Assembly: GCF_004364635.1 (NCBI RefSeq)
Contig: NZ_SOAX01000003.1
Coordinates: 249,538-313,537, forward strand
From: Halospina denitrificans
GTDB taxonomy: Bacteria > Pseudomonadota > Gammaproteobacteria > Pseudomonadales > Oleiphilaceae
Direction: 5' to 3'
DNA: 64,000 nucleotides
Part shown: positions 56,870-64,000 of the stretch, one piece after another
Layout: the number at the start of each line of letters is the position of its first letter
How positions within the stretch are numbered: position 1 is the first letter of the stretch
Program-made: the position numbers and the translations under genes
Notes under the pieces: model-generated
Seen by the model: only the letters and a program-made list of their open reading frames with translations
Database searches by the model: none
Told to the model about the DNA's origin: nothing

Positions 56870-57690
56870 CGTTTTCTCCCCTGTAAACCAAAGAGGTCAT
56901 CAAGGCAGATTCCCAAAATGCGGAAATACTGTCTGGCAAGATCGTTGACCCCTTCGGCAACCCCATGATTCGCGGGTTGTGTCCCCTGCAGGGCAGCCAT
57001 CAATCGCTGACGCGTCAATTCCCCCAGAAAACGCCCCCCATGGTCAGTCACCGCAAGCCTGGGGTGACGCAGCCACTCCGGGAAATCCCGCGCATCCCTC
57101 AGCGTCGTATCCGCCTGCAGAGCGCGCGTCTGCGTCAGGAGCCGCCTCAGCGGAACCTGACCTGAGGATGCGACGAGTGCGGAGCGCAGATCGAGCAGCC
57201 CCAGATAGGCGTCGTCTTCCCCAACCAGCCAGACCACTTCCTTGCCTCTGTGATCGTCGCTTCGCAGGATTGCAACAGCTTCTTCCAGCTGAATGTCAGC
57301 ATTCAGGCGCGTAGCGGTGGGGTCCACCAGCGCGCCCACCGTCGAGCGTGGATAGACCAGGAGACGCTCAAGGGTACGTCGCTTTCTGCGGCTGGAAATC
57401 CTGCCAAGAATCCGTGGCCGGCGCGCCTCTTCAAGGTGCAGCAGTAACGACAGCGCATGGTCCGGCGTCGCTGCATCCAGCCAAAGCGCCAGCTGATCAT
57501 CACTCTCTCCCGCCAGGGTGCGCAGAAGATGCCCCTGAGGTAGCCGCGCCACCACGGCCACGGCCGTTTCCGGTGGAAGTCCATCAAGGGCGTCCGACAC
57601 AGCCTCCTGCCCCTGGGTTGCCAGATAGTGGGCAAGCCCGGACGGTTGCTCCCGGGCGTAGGCAAGCTTGAGTGGATGGACAGCACCCAT
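56866..57690 (-). CDS. Soluble MgtE_N/CBS protein without a membrane domain
   Basis: The product has about 274 residues from ATG 57690 (GGGGAGTAGGG upstream); a longer frame overlaps the preceding gene and is less likely. It shows an MgtE_N-like helical region (DGLPPETAVAVVARLPQGHL, then HALSLLLHLEEARRPRIL) and a degenerate CBS pair (VGALVDPTATRLNADIQLEE; RHPRLAVTDHGGRFLGELTR). This is the cytosolic half of MgtE without any TM helix. It sits between the MscS-like gene (4-nt gap) and mgtE (4-nt overlap). A regulatory partner of MgtE is the natural inference. Confidence 0.78.
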   Translation of the reverse strand: MGAVHPLKLAYAREQPSGLAHYLATQGQEAVSDALDGLPPETAVAVVARLPQGHLLRTLAGESDDQLALWLDAATPDHALSLLLHLEEARRPRILGRISSRRKRRTLERLLVYPRSTVGALVDPTATRLNADIQLEEAVAILRSDDHRGKEVVWLVGEDDAYLGLLDLRSALVASSGQVPLRRLLTQTRALQADTTLRDARDFPEWLRHPRLAVTDHGGRFLGELTRQRLMAALQGTQPANHGVAEGVNDLARQYFRILGICLDDLFGLQGRKR

Positions 57691-57694
57691 ATCC

Positions 57695-58459
57695 CTACTC
57701 CCCGGCCGGTTTCTGGGACACCTGGACCACCCGACCATTGGCAAGGCGTGATGCCGGAATGGAGACGATGCCCTCGTCAGTGGTCAGCGTGAGGCCGGTT
57801 CGGTAAATCTCGACAATGACCCCCTCATCCCCGTCAATACGCAACCGATCCCCGGTGGCATACCGCGACAGTTCGGATTGCGCCATCAGGTTGGCCACGT
57901 GCTGGCGGGCACCAAGCGCGAACGCCAGGGACAGGGCGCCCAGAAGGGCTGCCAGTACAATCAGCGCCAGTTGGGTCACAAAGGAGATGTCGATCCCCAT
58001 CTGCTGCAATCCGGTTATCACCGCAACCGCGATAATCCCGACATGTACGAGGCGTGGCAACAGCGCATTACCGTCGCCGCCGGTCATTACCCCGGCGGTC
58101 AGGTTACGAAGCAGGGCACCGACCACATTACCGACGCCGATAATGAACAGGCCGACCAGGAAGCGCGGCACATAGGCAAGAACAGCGTCCAGCCAGGCGG
58201 TGAGTTCAGCGATATCCAGCAGTCGTACGGCAACCACCGCTGCCATGACCAGCACGGCCGCAAAAACCAGTAACGAAAAGCCCTGCTGGAACACGGGGGA
58301 AACAAGGTGGCGATGCCGCGTTCCATATCGACTGACCAGCCGGTCAGACAGCGAAAGAGCGCGGCGCACCAGCACCTGGGCCAGCTTGCCCAGAAGGACA
58401 CCAACCACGAGAACAAGTACCGCTGCAATTTCCGGATAGGCCTGTATCAGATCGCGCAA
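57695..58459 (-). CDS. Small mechanosensitive-channel (MscS-like) protein
   Basis: The 254-residue protein has four to five TM helices, including a conserved TM-helix repeat (FLVGLFIIGVGNVVGALLRN). A pore-like helix (LIVLAALLGALSLAFALGAR) and a short beta domain (YATGDRLRIDGDEGVIVEI) follow. It is shorter than E. coli MscS at the C-terminus. The start is TTG 58459 with GGAGGAG 4 nt upstream; no ATG fits better. First gene of a three-gene unit with the MgtE-like and MgtE genes. Confidence 0.85.
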   Translation of the reverse strand: MRDLIQAYPEIAAVLVLVVGVLLGKLAQVLVRRALSLSDRLVSRYGTRHRHLVSPVFQQGFSLLVFAAVLVMAAVVAVRLLDIAELTAWLDAVLAYVPRFLVGLFIIGVGNVVGALLRNLTAGVMTGGDGNALLPRLVHVGIIAVAVITGLQQMGIDISFVTQLALIVLAALLGALSLAFALGARQHVANLMAQSELSRYATGDRLRIDGDEGVIVEIYRTGLTLTTDEGIVSIPASRLANGRVVQVSQKPAGE

Positions 58460-58550
58460 GGGGCTCCTCCCTGTCCTCTCGGGACGCTTCAGTTTCAGTT
58501 ATTCAGTCAAGGCTGTATACGGAAGGTAGCATGAGAAGAGTTCAGGGAAT

Positions 58551-58575
58551 AAAAAAACCCGGCATGGGCCGGGTT
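58551..58575 (-). terminator. Duplicate of the tRNA-Ser terminator
   Basis: AACCCGGC, loop CCAT, GCCGGGTT and a 5-T or longer tail on the minus strand. It is nearly identical to the hairpin at 58728-58752 and lies behind the fragmentary tRNA copy. Confidence 0.75.
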
Positions 58576-58727
58576 CTCTTATGTATGGCGGAGAGGGAGG
58601 GATGATTCGGCGCTTCGCGCCTCACCCCTTCGGGGCCGCCTTCACTGCGTTCAGGCGTTCCTCAGCACGCGGAGCGTGCTTCGGTCGAACCCGCGAGGTT
58701 TCTCACCCTGCCCTCTGGGCCATATAT

Positions 58728-58752
58728 AAAAAAACCCGGCATGAGCCGGGTT
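58728..58752 (-). terminator. Rho-independent terminator of tRNA-Ser
   Basis: AACCCGGC, loop TCAT, GCCGGGTT, then TTTTT on the minus strand, 11 nt after the tRNA CCA end. Confidence 0.9.
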
Positions 58753-58761
58753 CTTTTATGT

Positions 58762-58851
<90 letters not shown>

Positions 58852-58969
58852 TGAAAACGGGCATCGCTGCGGTCTCGATGATGGGCGCAGACTTTACTTA
58901 ACTCGGCACGTGAACGCAATACTCATTTGGCCCCAATGGATAATACGGGGCGGGCGAACGTCTGGCGCC

Positions 58970-59710
58970 TTACCGGTGGGCGCGAATCGTCAGTTGCGAA
59001 TCAGCGGAAAAGCGCAGGTTGCTGACACGAATTGACCCCATCGAGGCGGAAGCAGGACTTCCTTCCACCCGGATATGGTCCATCCGGATTTCCTCAATAC
59101 GCTGAGGCATGTTGAGACTCAGGGCCCCGTTATCCATGATCCGGTACCCTGGGCCCTGATCACCAAATTCCACGCCTGAAACGGTTACATCGGTGTCCAG
59201 AAAGTTGAGAACCGGAATAAAGGTCTTTGCGGTGATCTCCAGCGCATCAAGCGCCTGGTCCTCGGCACCCTGATCCGAATCAGGCGCGCCCTGAATGGCA
59301 TCAGCCAGGGTTGCGAGGTCATCACTGCCCTGCCCTGAAACCTGCCCCATCTCAGCCTCAGAGAGGGCTCTCATGCCGGTGCTCAGGGACTGCTGTTGAC
59401 CAGCGGCGGGCACGGCCACCGTTGGCAGGGCAGGAACAGGCGATGCAAGCGCTGCAACCGGCTGAAGTGGCGCAACAACCATGGCCGTGACGGCGACCCT
59501 ATAACGATAGCGGTTCTGGTGCTTGAGCGTGCGATCCAGCTCACGCTGAGTGATCCAACCCGCCCGGGTGAGCACTTCCCCGAGACGCATACCGCTTTCG
59601 CGCTGCTCGCCCAGCGCCTGCGTCAACTGCTCATCGGTGATATAACCCCGGTTGACGAGTAATCGACCAAGACGGCTTTTCTCGAGCTGTTGCTTATTCG
59701 GTGTCACCAT
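58970..59710 (-). CDS. MshEN-domain protein with exported DUF6160-like C-terminus
   Basis: The product has about 246 residues from ATG 59710; a GTG 18 codons upstream is also possible. Residues 13-36 and 42-65 each fit the 24-residue MshEN pattern RLGxx(LVI)(LVI)xxGxxxxxxLxxxLxxQ, separated by exactly five residues, the arrangement that binds cyclic-di-GMP in MshE. A basic RYRYR and a hydrophobic, signal-like segment (71-89, ending ALAS) follow. The remainder holds RALSEAEMGQVSGQG and ends SMGSIRVSNLRFSADSQLTI plus RAHR, matching the C-termini of the exported proteins at 15912 and 22382. Cytoplasmic sensor plus extracytoplasmic domain is inference from this order. Confidence 0.78.
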   Translation of the reverse strand: MVTPNKQQLEKSRLGRLLVNRGYITDEQLTQALGEQRESGMRLGEVLTRAGWITQRELDRTLKHQNRYRYRVAVTAMVVAPLQPVAALASPVPALPTVAVPAAGQQQSLSTGMRALSEAEMGQVSGQGSDDLATLADAIQGAPDSDQGAEDQALDALEITAKTFIPVLNFLDTDVTVSGVEFGDQGPGYRIMDNGALSLNMPQRIEEIRMDHIRVEGSPASASMGSIRVSNLRFSADSQLTIRAHR

Positions 59711-59809
59711 GGTGGGCAATGTTCCGCTGTTTAATGTCAGCTCCAATAGTGGGTCCGGCAGCACCCCATGTACAGAAATTAACCTTTATGAAAAGTTACG
59801 GAATGTGAA

Positions 59810-60925
59810 ATGGTTCAAAGACAGGAAGCGAGTTATCCGTTACAGGTCGTGGTCATCGGAGCCGGCATCGCCGGTACCCTGGCTGCGAGGGCTCTCGCAG
59901 AACGCAGCATGGATGTGGCGGTAATTGAGCCCGACCTGCCGCGGGAAGGTCAGGATCCGGCACGCCGGGGCGCGCTCTACGTGAAACCTGCCGTCGAGTA
60001 TTCTCCGGAAACGCGCTTTGCCCACCAGGCTTTTCTCCACGCAGCGGAATATTATTCGTGGTTACAGTCGCAACATCCCGGCTCAGGGTTCTGGTATCAG
60101 ACCGGAACGCTCCAGGTTGCCTGGAACGAACGCGAGGCGGAACGCCAGGAGAAACTCATTGCGCGGAACGACTACAGTCCGGATTTCCTGCAACCGGTCT
60201 CAAGGGATACCGCCAGTCAGCTGGCAGGAATCGACGTGCCTGGTGGTGGGCTCTGGTTTCCGCGGGGCGGGCACCTGTTTCATTCGGGAATGCGACGCGC
60301 CGCCCTGGATCATCCCAGAATCCGCACCGTCCAGGCAAAGGTCACCGGTCGGCCTGTCAAATCCCAGACAACCGGTAACTGGCAGGTCCCAATCGATACC
60401 GACGCCGCCCTGGAGACCCGGCACATCGTGGTTGCCGCTGGGGCGTCAACAGCCGACTGGTTCCCGCAATTGCCCCTGGGGCGTATCCGGGGCCAGATTA
60501 CCCGAATCAATGCCGTGGAACCCGCCCTGCGGGCGACCATATCGGGCGCAGGCTATGCACTACCACCGCTGGACGGTGCCCAGTCCATCGGGGCAACTTT
60601 TGACCGGGATTGCCAGGATCCGCAGGTTCGTGATGAGAGCCATAGACTCAATCTCCAGACCCTCAATGACTGGTTCCCCACGCTTGGCAGTCGATTTCAC
60701 AGCACGGATATCAAGGATGGCTGGGTGGGCTTCAGAAGTACAACGCCGGATCACATGCCCATCACAGGTGTCTGCGACGGGCTGCACCTGATCGCCGGCC
60801 TGGGCGGCAAAGGTTTGGCCTACGCACCCATCCTGGCCCAGGAAGTCGCCCATTCAATCTGTGGGCAACCGTCCATTCTTGACCCGGACCTCGGCAACCG
60901 GGTTTCACCAAAGCGGTTTCTATGA
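59810..60925 (+). CDS. MnmC C-terminal-type FAD-dependent oxidoreductase
   Basis: The 371-residue DAO-fold enzyme has the FAD motif VVVIGAGIAGTLAARALAER near residue 14. It shows MnmC-like features: ARRGALYVKPAVEYSPETRF, RGQITRIN, GATFDRD, VGFRSTTPDHMPITG and GLGGKGLAYAPILAQEVA. In E. coli the MnmC C-terminal domain removes the carboxymethyl group of cmnm5U34 in tRNA, and the N-terminal domain then methylates. Here only the oxidoreductase half exists, so the methyltransferase must be elsewhere or absent. Glycine-oxidase-like function is the alternative. Confidence 0.75.
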   Translation: MVQRQEASYPLQVVVIGAGIAGTLAARALAERSMDVAVIEPDLPREGQDPARRGALYVKPAVEYSPETRFAHQAFLHAAEYYSWLQSQHPGSGFWYQTGTLQVAWNEREAERQEKLIARNDYSPDFLQPVSRDTASQLAGIDVPGGGLWFPRGGHLFHSGMRRAALDHPRIRTVQAKVTGRPVKSQTTGNWQVPIDTDAALETRHIVVAAGASTADWFPQLPLGRIRGQITRINAVEPALRATISGAGYALPPLDGAQSIGATFDRDCQDPQVRDESHRLNLQTLNDWFPTLGSRFHSTDIKDGWVGFRSTTPDHMPITGVCDGLHLIAGLGGKGLAYAPILAQEVAHSICGQPSILDPDLGNRVSPKRFL

Positions 60926-60967
60926 CACGGCTCACGGGCTCCACACCACGATCCAGCCGATTATGCT

Positions 60968-63685
60968 TTAAGGCTGACTCAATTGGTTTCCGTGTAGATC
61001 ATAGAGGCGAATCAGGGTCTTATCGCCACTGCGGTACGCCACAAAAATCTTGCGCTCGTCAAAGAAACTCAGGTCCAGAACCTCATCAGCGCCTTCGATG
61101 GGGATTCGCCAATCCAGGGTGATTCCCTCCGCGCTGCTGCCGTGGGTGAGCCGGCTGAGATACGGCGGCTGGGAATCCTTAGAGGCTCCCGCGATAACGG
61201 CTGTATCGCCTTCCGCAACCAGAGCATCGACAGTCGCAGGAACAGGTTCTGTCTCGCTTCCGGCAAAATTGCGCACGGCCTCGACGCTGTCGCCTCGGTT
61301 CGAGGTCACTATGAGGAACGCATTGCCTGGCTCCGCTGGCGAATTGGGGTCAATGCTGTTGGAGCCTTCCAGCTCGTACCGGACTCCGTCACCACCGAGC
61401 CATACACGGGTAGCGCCCCCATCGGCCACGGACAGGGTATCTATCTCATCCGTACCGATCTGGGCCCGATTACTGATGGAACCGTCCATCTCGACGCCCA
61501 GGAAGAAGAAGTCCTCAAGCCCTACTGCATCGTCCGCCTCTATCGTTCCCTCCGAGAACCCCACTACCGTGAAGCCCGCAAGCCCCGAGGAGAGCAGACC
61601 AACCACGTTATTGGGCAGGCTGGTGGTTTCAGACTGTTTCCAACGCAGTTCAGGCTGGGGCGCAGCACCATCCGTATTGTTGTCCAGTTGGGCGAGGCGT
61701 ACCGGATCACCATCCTGGCCAGTTCCCCCGATGGACAGGTCACCCTCATTCGATATGGAAAGTCCCCTGACCACAAATGCGCCCAACCCATCGTCAGCCG
61801 TTCCATATCGCCACTGCAAATCGTCAGATCCCGGTGATCGGGATAGAGTCCCGTCATCATCCTGGATGACAGAACTGAAGAGAGCCAGTTGCCCCTGCAC
61901 TGCCGCATCCTGGCCCGAACTGTAGCCAAGGCCCAGATAGCGGGTCAGCTCCGGGGAACTGCTGGTGTTTGTATCCCGGCTGCTGAAATCCAACTCAAGC
62001 CCGCCGCTAGGCGTCGGCCAGGTGTCATTGTCACTGACGAAGTTGACTACATCCTGCTTCGAATAGTCCGTTTCCCCGAGCCGGTTAATGCTACGCAGCC
62101 GTAGGTCATCGTCGTTATCGCTATTCGTCCCGGCCGCGTAAACCTCGCCGATCGCGCCGGCAACCAGGGTGTCCATGTCAAAGTCAGTGACCACATCCGT
62201 CGCCCACTCGTTGACCGTTACCTTGCTGGTTGTATCGGAAGCGATGGCTGCATAATCCCGGCCAAACTGAAATTCTTCTGAAAAGCCAATTTCGAAGGTC
62301 TCGTCCGAATCCAGTGGGTCCAGACCGCCCGCTGTCGCAGCATGGGTCTTGACCACAAATTCCGTCTCCTGCTCATCCGGTGCGAACTCAATCGTCAATG
62401 ATTCACTACCCTTTTCCTCCTCAGGAGCATCGCTATCGTAGATGGTGGAGCACACATCCGAAGGGCTGGGCCAGCAAGCCTCTACATCGGCAAGAGGTTC
62501 TTCGCCCTGATCATCCACCCACTCCACTGCGGCACGCACCACCTCGCCGGTGTTATTAGTTCCGTCCAGCTCGGCGGTCACGGACCGGAATTGATCACGG
62601 CTCACTACAATCCGCTCTTCTTTGATGGAAACCGTGGGCGCATCATCCTCAATCTCTATGCTGGCCTCGGAATTGGCCCCTGAGCCATCAAGTGTTGCCA
62701 AACCCTCGGTGACCTCCACCAACTCCAGGTCAAACCGTTCGGTGCTTTCTGCCAGGTTGTCATCGTGAACCCATACAGGGATGAAACAACTGGTCTTACC
62801 GGGCTCGAACGTAAGCACACCGGTGCCGCGCTCGTCGTTTTCGTCAATAAAATCGATATAGTCCGGCGGTTCGGGAAAGGTTGTGCTGTAGCCGTAATGG
62901 TCGGAGTTCCCGTTAAGCAGGAGATCCTCGCCAAAAATCGCCTTGGTGCGGTTACCTTCCTCATACTCACAGGCGTCACAACTATCATTCACCTCCTCCC
63001 TGGGCTTGTTCTCCGACACCCGGAACCGGACAGATACGGCCTCAACCGAGGGCTGATCCAGATCAACGCGAAGGAGCGCCGGGCGTGTGATGTAGGGGCG
63101 GGATGCTGACGAGAAGGAATCGCCATCACTGCTGCGAAGATTCTCATGGCGGACGTTGATCTCCCGGGACACACTCATGTCCGGAATCTCACAGACGGCT
63201 TCGTCATCCTTGTCCACATCCGGTGTGAATGCACGACCTTCGGTAATGGGCTCGCTATCAATCGTCAGGGCATTGTGCTCTACCTCAATCTCGAACTCCC
63301 GGTCCCCCAGCAGTGAGCCGTCATTGCTGGTAATCCGGATGGACTCGTTCAGCCCCAGGTCCGCTTCCCCGTTGTCTCCTCCACTGATGCCGGGCTGCCC
63401 CCTGAGCACGATGCCGGGGCGCGCTTTGTTGGTGGTCTTTTCCAGCGAGAGCCACGAGGGATTGTTGGACAGCGAATAGTTGAGAAGTGCATCGCCGCCG
63501 GCTGCGCCGAAATTGTAGGAGTAATCCACGCCCAGGTAGGCGGTATCAGGCGGCACACCAAGGATGGTGGGATCCTCGGGCGACTTGCTGGTATCACCGC
63601 AACCTGTGGACAGCAGTATCAACACCGCAAGGATCAGCCCACGACGCGCTCCGGGGCTGGACAGGATGGCTTTAGGCAGACTCAC
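60968..63685 (-). CDS. Large lipoprotein with Calx-beta-like domains
   Basis: The product has 905 residues from GTG 63685 (GGGAGAG upstream); a TTG start 19 codons earlier is possible. The lipoprotein signal is SLPKAILSSPGARRG, then a hydrophobic stretch ending LLSTGC. An Ig-like putative-cadherin region follows (about 25-150, DTAYLGVDYSYNFGAAGG), then Calx-beta-like segments (YIDFIDENDERGTGVLTFEP; STERFDLELVEV; EIEDDAP and TVSIKEE) and a C-terminal half with repeated blade-like strands (e.g. GLGAFVVRGLSISNEGDLSI). It is very acidic. Function is unknown; a calcium-binding surface protein is inference. Confidence 0.82.
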   Translation of the reverse strand: MSLPKAILSSPGARRGLILAVLILLSTGCGDTSKSPEDPTILGVPPDTAYLGVDYSYNFGAAGGDALLNYSLSNNPSWLSLEKTTNKARPGIVLRGQPGISGGDNGEADLGLNESIRITSNDGSLLGDREFEIEVEHNALTIDSEPITEGRAFTPDVDKDDEAVCEIPDMSVSREINVRHENLRSSDGDSFSSASRPYITRPALLRVDLDQPSVEAVSVRFRVSENKPREEVNDSCDACEYEEGNRTKAIFGEDLLLNGNSDHYGYSTTFPEPPDYIDFIDENDERGTGVLTFEPGKTSCFIPVWVHDDNLAESTERFDLELVEVTEGLATLDGSGANSEASIEIEDDAPTVSIKEERIVVSRDQFRSVTAELDGTNNTGEVVRAAVEWVDDQGEEPLADVEACWPSPSDVCSTIYDSDAPEEEKGSESLTIEFAPDEQETEFVVKTHAATAGGLDPLDSDETFEIGFSEEFQFGRDYAAIASDTTSKVTVNEWATDVVTDFDMDTLVAGAIGEVYAAGTNSDNDDDLRLRSINRLGETDYSKQDVVNFVSDNDTWPTPSGGLELDFSSRDTNTSSSPELTRYLGLGYSSGQDAAVQGQLALFSSVIQDDDGTLSRSPGSDDLQWRYGTADDGLGAFVVRGLSISNEGDLSIGGTGQDGDPVRLAQLDNNTDGAAPQPELRWKQSETTSLPNNVVGLLSSGLAGFTVVGFSEGTIEADDAVGLEDFFFLGVEMDGSISNRAQIGTDEIDTLSVADGGATRVWLGGDGVRYELEGSNSIDPNSPAEPGNAFLIVTSNRGDSVEAVRNFAGSETEPVPATVDALVAEGDTAVIAGASKDSQPPYLSRLTHGSSAEGITLDWRIPIEGADEVLDLSFFDERKIFVAYRSGDKTLIRLYDLHGNQLSQP

Positions 63686-63843
63686 GGATAACACTCTCCC
63701 GGGCCGGGTTCCTTTCCCGGTCCTCTGTGTTGTTGGGCTCAATACAGAGACTTAGGAACGATCATCATGGTAGGCGATTGGCGAGCTGTTCGATCTGCAC
63801 TGGTTCTCAGATTGGGGGCCGGAGTGCCCATTTTGTGACACAG

Positions 63844-64000
<157 letters not shown>

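Noticed and set aside
58460-58552. Mg-sensing riboswitch before the MscS/MgtE operon
   Set aside because: The leader is short and shows no structure resembling the known M-box or mgtA leader types.

Overview
The window reads as chromosomal DNA of a moderately GC-rich halophilic gammaproteobacterium. The conserved runs ffs-dnaX-ybaB-recR-rnd-ycgL and holB-pilZ, a PA3286-type ketosynthase, ThrH, a 4Fe-4S APS reductase and several exported proteins of a Marinobacter-type family point to Marinobacter or a near relative. That assignment is inference from gene content; no search was run. The window starts inside leuC and ends inside ligA. No integrase, transposase, phage gene or CRISPR array was seen.

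Layout. 1-3.1 kb: leuC (5' part), a divergent LysR regulator and an MFS permease. 3.0-9.6 kb: a long minus-strand run of aroC, prmB, a patatin, a DUF4892 protein, an alpha/beta hydrolase, pilZ and holB. 9.5-12.5 kb: TgpA-type transglutaminase and DUF58 protein. 12.6-24.2 kb is an accessory block: an unknown exported protein, a Pla-1/VolA-type lipase, two paralogous exported proteins of a DUF6160-like family, a two-gene locus (TPR/ATP-grasp/acylphosphatase protein plus a tandem PLP-dependent decarboxylase-like protein) and another unknown exported protein. 24.3-28.2 kb: pabB, thrH, cysH, cysB. 28.3-32.8 kb: a MalT-like regulator and a BCCT transporter, separated by a perfect CRP-type site and helically phased repeats. 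32.9-45 kb: dinG, a DUF3336 patatin, mlaA, a thioesterase, a KAS III enzyme, hrpA and fadD. 45-52 kb: VWA protein and MoxR ATPase, a small membrane protein, then ycgL, rnd, recR, ybaB, dnaX and SRP RNA.

52.2-58.5 kb: a retropepsin-like lipoprotein, a 7TM protein with an inactive transglutaminase domain and a RimK-like ATP-grasp ligase form a translationally coupled operon. It converges on an operon of an MscS-like channel, a soluble MgtE-like protein and MgtE. 58.5-64 kb: tRNA-Ser(GGA) with a duplicated 3' end and terminator, an MshEN-domain protein whose C-terminus matches the DUF6160-like proteins, a stand-alone MnmC oxidoreductase domain, a large Calx-beta lipoprotein and the ligA 3' end.

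The best candidates for undescribed biology are the ATP-grasp/acylphosphatase plus double-PLP locus at 17.2-22.1 kb and the MshEN protein at 58.97-59.71 kb, which would link cyclic-di-GMP to an exported protein family. The CRP plus phased-repeat promoter before the BCCT gene and the retropepsin/7TM/ATP-grasp operon facing the MgtE operon are also worth attention. All coordinates and motif matches were read by eye.
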